A DNA stretch of 5,570 nucleotides from Verrucomicrobiales bacterium (GCA_007125835.1 SLCJ01000116.1:1-5570); one strand, 5' to 3'; shown: positions 1-5,570, numbered from the stretch's first letter. Numbers and translations are program-made. The notes: generated by a model from the letters alone, not told the origin.

Positions 1-9
1 CCCCTGCAA

Positions 10-21
10 GCAAGCGCTTGC
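10..21. promoter_or_regulatory. Perfect 12-bp palindrome, possible LacI/GalR-type operator
   Basis: GCAAGCGCTTGC is a perfect palindrome ending three bases before the first ATG of the oxidoreductase gene. Its core AAGCGCTT is centred on CG, a layout typical of LacI/GalR-family operators. A repressor bound here would cover the start region. However, the sequence could instead be coding if the gene starts upstream of the window, and no regulator gene is in view. The operator role is inference only. Confidence 0.3.
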
Positions 22-24
22 GGA

Positions 25-1221
25 ATGCCTGTTTTCTCCGAAAGTACGGGCTTCATGCAAAGCATCCCCGGACAGACAGAAGCGACGCGGGCGCGGATTG
101 GGCTGGTGGGCAGTGGGTTCATCGCCAGCGGCCTCCTGCGCCTGCTTGACCAATCCACGGACTTGGTGCCCAGTGCCCTTTTGAGTCGGCGTCCAAAAGA
201 TTCCCTCGATGGCCGCCTCGCCGAGCTGCACACCGATTCACTGGCCCATTTGCTCGAATCCTCGGACCTTGTGGTCGAGTGTTCGGGCGACGTGCGCTGG
301 GGAGCCGATGTGATCCACGCGGCGATGCGCGCGGGGAAGCCTGTGGTGACCATGGGTTCGGAGTTCCACGTGACGATTGGCTCTTGGTTTGTCGGGCACG
401 GCGGCATCCTCACCGAAGCCGAAGGCGACCAGCCCGGCAGCCTGGCCGCCCTACACGAGGAATGCCTCACCATGGGCTTCAAGCCGCTCGTCTATGGCAA
501 CATCAAAGGGTTTCTCAATCACACCCCCACGGCCGAGGATATGGAATACTGGGGCGGGCGCCAGGGAATCAGCCTGCCGCAGGTGACGAGTTTCACCGAT
601 GGCACCAAGCTGCAAATGGAGCAGGCTTTTGTCGGCAACGGGCTGGGGGCCGACATTCTTCGGCAGGGCCTGGAAGGTCCGGCCGACCTCGATTTGCAGC
701 AAGGCGGCAAGTTCCTCGGTGAGCGGGCCAAGGCGCTGGGAAAACCCATCGTCGACTACCTGCTCAACCGGAATTTGCCGGCTGGCGTGTTCATCGTCGC
801 CGAGCATCCCAGCGAAGACCCCGCCGTGCTGCGTTACTTTAAGCTTGGCGACGGCCCCTTTTACACCATCCTGCGTCCCTTCCACCTTTGTCATCTGGAG
901 GCCCCGCGCACCATACGCCGTGTTCTGCGAGGCGAGGGTTCCCTGCTCAACAACAGCGCCCACCCTACCCTGGGCGTCTGCGCCATCGCCAAGCGAAAGC
1001 TCACAGCCGGCACGGCCATTCCTCGCGCTACGGGGGGCTTTGACGTGCGTGGCGAAGCGGCGCGCCTCGCCGACACCCGCGACGCGGTGCCCGTTGGCCT
1101 GCTCGACGGAGCCGTGATGCGCCGCGACGTGGACGCCGGTGAAACGGTGTCGATCGACGACGTCGACCTCCCCGACTGCCTGGCCACGCGGGCATGGCAT
1201 GACCTGCGCACCCGGATATGA
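25..1221 (+). CDS. COG4091-type NAD(P)-dependent oxidoreductase (homoserine dehydrogenase-like) with C-terminal SAF domain
   Basis: A 398-residue protein, probably cytoplasmic. Seen: a Rossmann nucleotide-binding motif GLVGSGFIASG at residues 26-36, VVECSGD at 83-89, AGKPVV at 103-108, the family block SFTDGTK (DGTK at 192-195) followed by MEQAFVGNGLGA, and RPFHLCHLEAP starting at residue 284. A SAF-like domain occupies about 318-390 and includes the typical PVGLLDGAV segment. This order matches the family often called predicted homoserine dehydrogenase (COG4091). Those proteins are not ordinary homoserine dehydrogenases, and where studied related enzymes act on hydroxy- or sugar-acid-type substrates, so the substrate here is unknown. 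The start is uncertain. ATG 25 and ATG 55 both lack a Shine-Dalgarno sequence, and ATG 55 would place the Rossmann motif about 15 residues in, a common spacing. The frame has no stop between base 1 and base 25, so the gene could begin outside the window. Its partner genes are not visible. The 149-bp gap to purH argues against tight coupling. Confidence 0.85.
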   Translation: MPVFSESTGFMQSIPGQTEATRARIGLVGSGFIASGLLRLLDQSTDLVPSALLSRRPKDSLDGRLAELHTDSLAHLLESSDLVVECSGDVRWGADVIHAAMRAGKPVVTMGSEFHVTIGSWFVGHGGILTEAEGDQPGSLAALHEECLTMGFKPLVYGNIKGFLNHTPTAEDMEYWGGRQGISLPQVTSFTDGTKLQMEQAFVGNGLGADILRQGLEGPADLDLQQGGKFLGERAKALGKPIVDYLLNRNLPAGVFIVAEHPSEDPAVLRYFKLGDGPFYTILRPFHLCHLEAPRTIRRVLRGEGSLLNNSAHPTLGVCAIAKRKLTAGTAIPRATGGFDVRGEAARLADTRDAVPVGLLDGAVMRRDVDAGETVSIDDVDLPDCLATRAWHDLRTRI

Positions 1222-1247
1222 CTCCGCACCAAGCCAGGGCATAACCC

Positions 1248-1271
1248 GTTCTCGGCTCCGCCTCAGAGAAC
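1248..1271. other. Small hairpin downstream of the oxidoreductase gene
   Basis: GTTCTC (1248-1253) pairs with GAGAAC (1266-1271). Inside it GGC (1254-1256) can pair with GCC (1260-1262), giving about nine base pairs with a three-base bulge and a TCC loop. It lies 27 bases after the stop codon. There is no following T-tract, so it is not a standard intrinsic terminator. It could protect the 3' end of the oxidoreductase message or be part of the purH leader. Confidence 0.3.
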
Positions 1272-1305
1272 ATTCCGCTCCACCACATCCGCCCCTGATC
1301 GCGGA

Positions 1306-1370
1306 TCCCCCTTTCTCCCCCACTACCCAAGGACCCCACCTCAACCCACCACCCCATCCCTTCCCGACAC
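1306..1370. promoter_or_regulatory. C-rich, G-poor purH leader with eight C-tracts (G-quadruplex motif on the minus strand)
   Basis: These 65 bases contain 39 C, 13 A, 10 T and only 3 G, and lead directly into the purH ATG. Eight runs of three or more C occur at 1307-1311, 1317-1321, 1326-1328, 1334-1337, 1345-1347, 1352-1355, 1358-1360 and 1363-1365. The gaps between them are 2 to 7 bases. The minus strand, which is the template for purH, therefore meets the usual four-tract G-quadruplex pattern twice over, and the plus strand could form an i-motif. No Shine-Dalgarno sequence and no clear promoter hexamers are present. A simpler reading is an unstructured pyrimidine/A-rich leader that lets ribosomes load without Shine-Dalgarno pairing. 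Confidence 0.55.
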
Positions 1371-2909
1371 ATGAAAATCACCCGAGCCCTTCTTTCTGTC
1401 TCTGACAAAACCGGACTTGTTGAAATGGCTGAAGCCCTCGTCCGCCACGAAGTGGAAATCCTCTCCACCGGCGGCACCGCCGCCGCCCTCCGCGAGGCTG
1501 GCGTCCCTGTCATCGACGTCTCGGAACACACCGGCTTTCCCGAGCTTTTCGACGGCCGTGTCAAAACCCTCCACCCGAAAATCCACGGCGGCCTGCTCCA
1601 CCTGCGCGACAACGAAACCCATCGCACCCAAGCCAAGGCCAACGCCATCCCACCGATCGACCTGCTTGTAGTCAATCTTTACCCTTTCGAGCAAACCGTC
1701 GCCAAAGAGGGTGTGACCCTCGACGAAGCCATCGAGCAAATCGATGTCGGCGGCCCCGCCATGCTGCGCGCCGCCGCCAAAAACCACCGTTTTGTCACTG
1801 TGGTCACCGACCCCGCCGACTACCCTGCCATCATTGCGGAAATCGACGCCAATGAGGGAGCCACCAGTCTGAAAACGCGTGAGCAGCTCGCAGCGCGCGT
1901 TTACCGCCGCACCTCGGAATACGACGCCGCCATCGCCGCCCACCTCGAGGGCGAAAGCGCCGCCAGTGCCGAATATACGCTCCAGCAACCTCTGTACGCC
2001 CAGCTCCGTTACGGCGACAACCCACACCAGGCAGCCCGCCTCTTCGGACGCTTCGGCGACTTCTTCGAACAGCTCCAGGGCAAGGACCTCTCCTACACCA
2101 ACGTGCTCGACATTGAGGCGGCGGCCGAGCTGATCAACGAATTCCGCAAGCCCACCGTCGCCATCCTCAAACACACCAACCCCTGCGGCGTCGGCAGCGA
2201 CGACAGCGACCTTCGCGACGCTTGGCAGAAGGCATTCGAAACCGACCGCCAGGCCCCGTTCGGCGGTGTGATCGTCTGCAACCGCCCGATGCCCGAATCT
2301 CTGGCACGCGTGATCCGCGAGATCTTCACTGACGTGATCATCGCTCCAGACTTCACACCGGGCGCGCGAGCCCTGCTTCAGAAAAAGAAAAACCTCCGCC
2401 TCATCCGCATGGGCGACGACTTCGAGCAGCATCTGGCCGCACCGGTGATCCGCTCGGCTCCCGGCGGATTCATGGTCATGGAACGCGACTCCCGCTGCAA
2501 GGGGCTCGCCGACATCGAGGAGAAGGTAGTGACCAAGCGCCCCCCCACCGCCGACGAGATCGAGTCGATGCGCTTCGCCTGGCGGGTCTGCAAACATGTC
2601 CGCAGCAATGCCATTGTCTTCGCCACCGGCGACCGCACCCTCGGCATCGGCGCCGGCCAGATGTCGCGCGTCGATTCGAGCCGCATCGCCGTCTGGAAAG
2701 CCGGAGAAGCCGGCCTGTCACTGCAAGGCAGCGTCTGCGCCAGCGACGGTCTGTTTCCCTTCGCCGACGGCTTGGTCGCCGCCGCCGAGGCGGGAGCCAC
2801 CGCCCTCATCCAGCCTGGAGGATCCATCCGTGATGACGAAGTCGTCGCCGCCGCCGACGAGAGGGATCTCGCCATGGTCATGACCGGCTACCGCCACTTT
2901 TTGCACTGA
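1371..2909 (+). CDS. purH: Bifunctional AICAR formyltransferase / IMP cyclohydrolase PurH
   Basis: A 512-residue cytoplasmic enzyme for the last two steps of de novo purine synthesis: it formylates AICAR with 10-formyl-tetrahydrofolate to FAICAR, then closes the ring to IMP. The N-terminal MGS-like IMP cyclohydrolase domain (about 1-140) shows STGGT (32-36), GRVKTLHPKIHGGLL (62-76), NLYPFE (102-107) and IDVGGPAMLRAAAKN (124-138). Family catalytic positions map to K65, Y104, D125 and K137, all present. The formyltransferase part shows RYGDNPHQ (213-220), KDLSYTNVLDIEAA (238-251), KHTNPCG with the K267-H268 pair, SNAIVFA with N413, and QPGGSIRD near the end. The length is normal, and the C-terminus RHFLH is close to the usual RHFRH. 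The start at 1371 fits the family, whose proteins begin a few residues before LLSVSDKTG. No Shine-Dalgarno sequence precedes it. No other pur gene is adjacent, so purH here is probably transcribed alone or after the upstream oxidoreductase. Confidence 0.98.
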   Translation: MKITRALLSVSDKTGLVEMAEALVRHEVEILSTGGTAAALREAGVPVIDVSEHTGFPELFDGRVKTLHPKIHGGLLHLRDNETHRTQAKANAIPPIDLLVVNLYPFEQTVAKEGVTLDEAIEQIDVGGPAMLRAAAKNHRFVTVVTDPADYPAIIAEIDANEGATSLKTREQLAARVYRRTSEYDAAIAAHLEGESAASAEYTLQQPLYAQLRYGDNPHQAARLFGRFGDFFEQLQGKDLSYTNVLDIEAAAELINEFRKPTVAILKHTNPCGVGSDDSDLRDAWQKAFETDRQAPFGGVIVCNRPMPESLARVIREIFTDVIIAPDFTPGARALLQKKKNLRLIRMGDDFEQHLAAPVIRSAPGGFMVMERDSRCKGLADIEEKVVTKRPPTADEIESMRFAWRVCKHVRSNAIVFATGDRTLGIGAGQMSRVDSSRIAVWKAGEAGLSLQGSVCASDGLFPFADGLVAAAEAGATALIQPGGSIRDDEVVAAADERDLAMVMTGYRHFLH

Positions 2910-2929
2910 GAAACCAAGACCAGCCCATT

Positions 2930-2958
2930 CGGCGCAGCAATCAAAGGGCGCTGCGCCG
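2930..2958. terminator. 9-bp inverted repeat at the purH / transglutaminase-like convergent junction
   Basis: CGGCGCAGC (2930-2938) and GCTGCGCCG (2950-2958) are perfect reverse complements separated by 11 bases. The hairpin lies 21 bases after the purH stop and includes the stop codon of the reverse gene (2941-2943) in its loop. It is symmetric and could mark the 3' ends of both convergent transcripts. Neither strand has a U-tract after the stem, so it is not a classical intrinsic terminator. An RNA-stabilising or factor-assisted stop is equally possible. Confidence 0.45.
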
Positions 2959-5151
2959 CACCGAGCGCTCGCGGCGTTCGGCACGCGCGCGCAGGGTGTC
3001 GCCACGGGAGCGGTTGTCGACTTGGTCGTGATAGCCGGCGATTTGCCTCATGATGGCAATCTCCTGGGTGGCGCGAAAGTATTCGTTGTCCGATGTTTCG
3101 AGGTGGCGCTGGAAGGCGCGCTCAATTTCGGCGGCGGCACGGGCGCGCCACTCGTCGTTACCTGCGGTAATGGCGAAGTATTGAGCGGCCAGTGCCCGGA
3201 AGGCATCGGCACGAGTACCGTGGTCGCGGAACGCACTGCGGTAGAGTGAGCGAATGCCCGATTCGTCCTCCGCCTCAAAAAGAATTCGGGCTTGTCGCTC
3301 GATGCTCTCGACGATCACGTCGGTGCGGCGGTCGTCGGCGCGGACTTGGCGGCGGCGTTCCCGGGCAATTTCCCGGGCGTTGGTCGAGGCATCGCGGAGC
3401 GGGTAAATGTGGTCGTCCTCGATCCTTTCGGCCAGGAGGAGGAAATCCGGTGCATCGCGGAAGCGGCGGCGCAGCGTCGAGGCCAGCGACTCCCAATCCT
3501 CCAGGGACGTTTCCTCGTCTGCCTCCATCATCGCCACAAGGGCCTGCCATGGCAAGTAGTGGCCTGGCGTGTGGCGGGTGGCCATCCTCACCGCCTCGAG
3601 CGCCCAATCCGGGCGTTCCCTCTGCTCAAAAAGCGCGGCAAACCGCAGATACTGGCGTGTTTGATCGATGCGGTCGCGCCCGGTGCGACGGTCGCCCTCC
3701 ATTTCAAACATCGCCTGCGTGTGGCGCTGCCCGGTTTGCGGATTGCGGGTGGTCCCGGTGCGGTAGCCGATGTTGCCGGTCTCCGCCCACGAGCGCTCAT
3801 CGGGCATCCAATACACCCACGCGTGCGCGCCGCGGTCACCGTCGCCCGACACGATGGCCGCCGGGATGCCGTGGGCTTTCGCCGTGTTGGCGCAGAAATA
3901 CGACTGATCACCGCAGGTGCCGCCGTGTTTGAGAATTTCGGCAAAGGTGTATTCCTCGTATGGGTTTACTCCGTTGACCGCACGCTCCATGAGATATTCG
4001 ATCTGATTGAAGGCCTCGCCCCAACGGCGCTGGGTCAGGCGCATGTGACTCAACGCCCACTCGACTTCCTCGTCGGCAATGGCAATATCCACGACCCAGA
4101 TCAGGTCGCCGACGCGCATCCGGTGAATGTTGCCCGTCAGACGCCCGCTCTGCGAGTTGTCGCGGAACATTTGGTAGCGGTGGGAGGCCGCTCCGGGATC
4201 GGTCGATCCACCCCCGTATTCCGCGCCGCCACCGCTATCACCTTCTCCACTATACACGAGAGCGCAAGCCAGCGACAAAGCGCGGTAGCGTTCGCGCAGC
4301 GCCTCATCCTCTTCGACAAACCAAAGCCCCGCCCAAAGGTCCAGCACAGAGCCCAAGTCCTCATGTCCCGTGAGGGCCGCCAGCAACTCTGCCAGAGCCG
4401 TGGGATGATCGCGGAGCAGCCAGACGAGAAACGGTTCGCGCGTGCTATCGCCCGCAGCCCGTGCCAGGTAATCCTCGGGCAGTTGCGCCAGCAGCGACTC
4501 GACATCCATAGCCCGGAGGAAGGCCGGCTCGCGCTGCAGCGTGCGGATGCGGTCCTCGAATCCACGCAAGGCCACCCGCTCCAAACTTTGGTCCAAGGCC
4601 CGCCTCAGAAACTCCACGTAGGGCGACCACTGACCGGTGGCCAAGACCGTGTCCATGGCCTCCTGCCATAGATTTTGATTCTCCACGGTGGTCGCACCGG
4701 GGGTGAGCAATACCAAATCGCGGGAAAAAACCGGTGGCACAGGTTCCGGCTCGATCCGCCGCCCCGGAGCGTCGGATTCCTCCTCCACCACCGACACCAC
4801 CTCCCGCACTGGCTGGTCCCACCCGGCACCTTCGCCACCAAAATCCTCATCCGCCTCCTTCGCTTCCAGTCCCGCCAGCTCCCCCCACAACGCGCGCTCA
4901 GCGGCTGCGTCCAACTCGGCGGCAACCGACTCCTCTTTGGCGGACGCGTCGATCTGCGGACGCTCACGCGAAACTTCCGCCTCCGCCTGCGGCGGCGCGT
5001 CCCACAGATACACCGTCAGTCCCGCCGCTAACAATACGGCCACGCCGAGAACCACCGGTGTCGCTCCGCCACCTCGTTTCCGGGAAAGCCCTGCAGAGCG
5101 AAAGCCGTTTCCGCCTGTCGATCGCTTCGGTATAGCCGGTCTCATTGTCAT
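2941..5151 (-). CDS. Membrane-anchored transglutaminase-like domain protein with helical flanking regions
   Basis: A 736-residue protein if started at ATG 5151. An in-frame TTG at 5181 would add 10 residues and an ATG at 5145 would remove two; none has a Shine-Dalgarno sequence. Seen in order: a basic N-terminus (R and K rich); one hydrophobic segment at about 30-50 (TPVVLGVAVLLAAGLTVYLW), best read as a signal anchor with the rest outside the cytoplasmic membrane; an acidic, low-complexity linker to about 150; a helix-rich region to about 300; a Gly-rich linker near 300-322; then a transglutaminase-like core. The core has GGTCGDQSYF with C413 and RGAHAWVYW with H443, the expected Cys and His of this papain-like fold. 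The usual Asp is not obvious: E457 or N460 in WAETGN may take its place. The C-terminal 490-736 is charged and helical, with possible TPR-like repeats. Family knowledge suggests a peptidase, amidase or cross-linking fold, but the substrate is unknown. It converges with purH and stands alone. Confidence 0.85.
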   Translation of the reverse strand: MTMRPAIPKRSTGGNGFRSAGLSRKRGGGATPVVLGVAVLLAAGLTVYLWDAPPQAEAEVSRERPQIDASAKEESVAAELDAAAERALWGELAGLEAKEADEDFGGEGAGWDQPVREVVSVVEEESDAPGRRIEPEPVPPVFSRDLVLLTPGATTVENQNLWQEAMDTVLATGQWSPYVEFLRRALDQSLERVALRGFEDRIRTLQREPAFLRAMDVESLLAQLPEDYLARAAGDSTREPFLVWLLRDHPTALAELLAALTGHEDLGSVLDLWAGLWFVEEDEALRERYRALSLACALVYSGEGDSGGGAEYGGGSTDPGAASHRYQMFRDNSQSGRLTGNIHRMRVGDLIWVVDIAIADEEVEWALSHMRLTQRRWGEAFNQIEYLMERAVNGVNPYEEYTFAEILKHGGTCGDQSYFCANTAKAHGIPAAIVSGDGDRGAHAWVYWMPDERSWAETGNIGYRTGTTRNPQTGQRHTQAMFEMEGDRRTGRDRIDQTRQYLRFAALFEQRERPDWALEAVRMATRHTPGHYLPWQALVAMMEADEETSLEDWESLASTLRRRFRDAPDFLLLAERIEDDHIYPLRDASTNAREIARERRRQVRADDRRTDVIVESIERQARILFEAEDESGIRSLYRSAFRDHGTRADAFRALAAQYFAITAGNDEWRARAAAEIERAFQRHLETSDNEYFRATQEIAIMRQIAGYHDQVDNRSRGDTLRARAERRERSVRRSAL

Positions 5152-5153
5152 GA

Positions 5154-5181
5154 TTTTTAGACGTAAATTAAGCAGTTCCAA
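5154..5181 (-). promoter_or_regulatory. Possible promoter of the transglutaminase-like gene, possibly leaderless
   Basis: Reading the minus strand, TTGGAA (5181-5176) and TAAAAA (5159-5154) are 16 bases apart, resembling -35 and -10 elements inside an AT-rich island within otherwise GC-rich DNA. Transcription from this pair would start at or within a few bases of the ATGs at 5151 and 5145, implying a leaderless message. That agrees with the missing Shine-Dalgarno sequence. The match to consensus is modest and AT-rich sequence easily gives such hits. Confidence 0.25.
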
Positions 5182-5186
5182 ACTGC
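5172..5186. promoter_or_regulatory. 15-bp dyad GCAGTT-CCA-AACTGC, possible operator
   Basis: Two perfect 6-bp half-sites are separated by three bases. The dyad overlaps the candidate -35 element of the transglutaminase-like gene, a position suited to a repressor site. On the minus strand it is followed by TTAATTT, so a weak terminator of any transcript arriving from the right is an alternative. The role is inference. Confidence 0.25.
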
Positions 5187-5210
5187 CCCACGGAACCTAC
5201 GAGAGCAAAC

Positions 5211-5240
5211 CCGCAAAGGCAACGCAAGTCGCAGAGCAAT
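5211..5240. repeat. Degenerate CGCAAAG-type repeat, copy 1
   Basis: This stretch is built of decayed units (CCGCAAAGG, ACGCAAG, TCGCAGAG) and ends in CAAT. It aligns with the segment at 5434-5462 under the shared pattern ACG-(T/C)-AAAG, AAG, CGCA-(A/G)-AG, (T/C)AAT. Such CGCAAAGACGCAAAG-like stretches recur in intergenic DNA of several bacterial phyla as I recall. No function is known to me. Confidence 0.5.
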
Positions 5241-5341
5241 CCGCCGGGTCCTATTCAGACAACCACCCTCGTGGGCCAAGCCATCTCGAACAAGGAAGGG
5301 TGATCCATCGTTTCCCGCCGAGGGGGAAGCAAGATTTCCGA

Positions 5342-5364
5342 ACCACGGATGGACGCGAATGAAC
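5342..5364. repeat. CACGGATGGACGCGAATG-type dispersed repeat
   Basis: The segment matches from memory a short dispersed repeat common between genes in Verrucomicrobiota and some other phyla. On the minus strand it reads as the peptide FIRVHPW, which is familiar from spurious small proteins in databases. Only one copy is in the window, so its repeat status rests on recall, not on the sequence itself. Confidence 0.45.
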
Positions 5365-5433
5365 AAAGAGGGGATGCATGGAGCATGAAGAGCCGAGCGA
5401 AGGTCAAGAAGCAAGAGGAGGAAAAAAAGGGAT

Positions 5434-5462
5434 CACGTAAAGACTCGAAGACGCAAAGTAAT
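5434..5462. repeat. Degenerate CGCAAAG-type repeat, copy 2
   Basis: The segment begins CACGTAAAGACTCGAAG and ends CGCAAAGTAAT. It is the better preserved relative of the copy at 5211-5240, in the same orientation and about 220 bases away. It directly precedes the GCGGAC hairpin, so the two may belong to one composite element. Confidence 0.5.
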
Positions 5463-5473
5463 GAGAGTTCTTT

Positions 5474-5498
5474 CGGAGCGCGGACTTTAGTCCGCCCG
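5474..5498. repeat. Compact hairpin repeat GCGGACTTTAGTCCGC
   Basis: GCGGACT (5480-5486) and AGTCCGC (5489-5495) are perfect complements around two bases; as RNA, a six-pair stem with a TTTA loop is more likely. An outer CGG (5474-5476) can pair with CCG (5496-5498) across a three-base AGC bulge. Similar GGACTAAAGTCC-type palindromes occur as dispersed elements in planctomycete and verrucomicrobial genomes as far as I recall. There is no adjoining T-tract and no nearby gene end, so a mobile or REP-like element is more likely than a terminator. Confidence 0.55.
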
Positions 5499-5543
5499 AG
5501 TGATGTGAGAACAGTGAAGAGTTTGGGCTACAGAGGTGGTTCC

Positions 5544-5570
5544 ATCGAAATCGCATCGAAATCGAAATCG
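5544..5570. repeat. ATCGAA tandem hexanucleotide repeat, cut by the window edge
   Basis: The last 27 bases are made of ATCGAA units with one irregular insertion (ATCGC), reading ATCGAA, ATCGC, ATCGAA, ATCGAA, ATCG. The array evidently continues beyond the window, so its length and function cannot be judged. TCGAAA/ATCGAT-type simple arrays are familiar from intergenic DNA of Opitutales-like genomes, from memory. Confidence 0.75.

Larger units (their letters stand above)
5182..5570. other. Repeat-rich intergenic region without a credible gene
   Basis: No open frame in these 389 bases has a convincing protein. Base composition differs from the genes on the left, being more purine-rich on the plus strand, with an uninterrupted 20-base purine run at 5413-5432. 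The stretch contains two diverged CGCAAAG-type repeats, a CACGGATGGACGCGAATG-type repeat, a compact hairpin and an ATCGAA tandem repeat at the edge, each listed separately. An 85-codon frame on the minus strand (5157-5414) contains LFIRVHPWF, a peptide I recognise as a translated repeat rather than a gene. Confidence 0.7.

Noticed and set aside
451..1344. Reverse open frame (297 codons) opposite the oxidoreductase gene
   Set aside because: Antisense to a frame with clear Rossmann and SAF motifs; no motifs of its own.
1222..1370. Purine-type riboswitch upstream of purH
   Set aside because: The region is C-rich and nearly free of G, and I found neither the three-way junction pattern nor any conserved aptamer core.
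1341..2597. Long reverse open frame (418 codons) opposite purH
   Set aside because: It lies fully antisense to a certain purH, its protein is rich in G, V, D and E without known motifs, and it mirrors the codon pattern of a GC-rich gene. A shadow frame.
3292..4671. Long forward open frame (459 codons) opposite the transglutaminase-like gene
   Set aside because: The opposite strand has the recognisable Cys/His core and membrane anchor. The forward frame shows no domain and is explained by GC-rich codon bias.
4688..5362. Forward frame extending from the reverse gene into the intergenic region
   Set aside because: Mostly antisense to the N-terminal part of the transglutaminase-like gene, with low-complexity Ser/Pro/Arg composition; no homology recognised.
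5157..5414. 85-codon reverse frame containing LFIRVHPWF
   Set aside because: The peptide is the translation of a dispersed non-coding repeat; the frame has no good start and no domain.
5413..5432. Purine run with GAGGAGG resembling a strong ribosome-binding site
   Set aside because: No start codon with an extended frame follows at a suitable distance; it is part of a general purine-rich stretch.
5211..5462. Two similar repeats about 220 bases apart as a possible CRISPR array
   Set aside because: Only two diverged copies, irregular spacing, no uniform spacers and no cas genes.

Overview
The window is high-GC bacterial chromosomal DNA. It holds two forward genes, one convergent reverse gene and about 390 bases of repeat-rich intergenic sequence at the right edge. 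The likely source is a member of the Verrucomicrobiota (PVC group). This is inference: three genes start without a Shine-Dalgarno sequence, the membrane-anchored transglutaminase-like protein resembles those I associate with that group, and the right-hand intergenic region carries short repeats that I recall from such genomes. No rRNA, tRNA or marker protein settles the taxonomy.

Layout. (1) Bases 25-1221, plus strand: a COG4091-type NAD(P)-dependent oxidoreductase (homoserine-dehydrogenase-like Rossmann protein with a C-terminal SAF domain). Its reading frame is open to the window edge, and a perfect 12-bp palindrome sits just before its first ATG. (2) Bases 1222-1370: an intergenic gap with a small hairpin and then a very C-rich, G-poor leader. 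The leader contains eight consecutive C-tracts, which form a G-quadruplex-type motif on the minus strand, ending five bases before the next start codon. (3) Bases 1371-2909, plus strand: purH, the bifunctional enzyme for the last two steps of IMP synthesis, with its main catalytic residues intact. (4) Bases 2941-5151, minus strand: a large protein with one N-terminal membrane anchor, an acidic linker, helical regions and a transglutaminase-like Cys/His core. It converges on purH across a 31-bp gap, with a 9-bp inverted repeat at the junction. (5) Bases 5182-5570: no credible gene. The stretch is a mosaic of decayed short repeats, a compact GCGGAC/GTCCGC hairpin and the start of an ATCGAA tandem repeat that runs off the edge.

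The three genes do not form an obvious pathway. PurH is housekeeping, the oxidoreductase probably acts on a small hydroxy- or sugar-acid-like substrate that cannot be named, and the transglutaminase-like protein probably acts outside the cytoplasmic membrane. I see no CRISPR array, transposase, phage gene, toxin-antitoxin pair or other defence system. The points most worth a second look are the G4/i-motif leader of purH, the repeat mosaic and the architecture of the transglutaminase-like protein.
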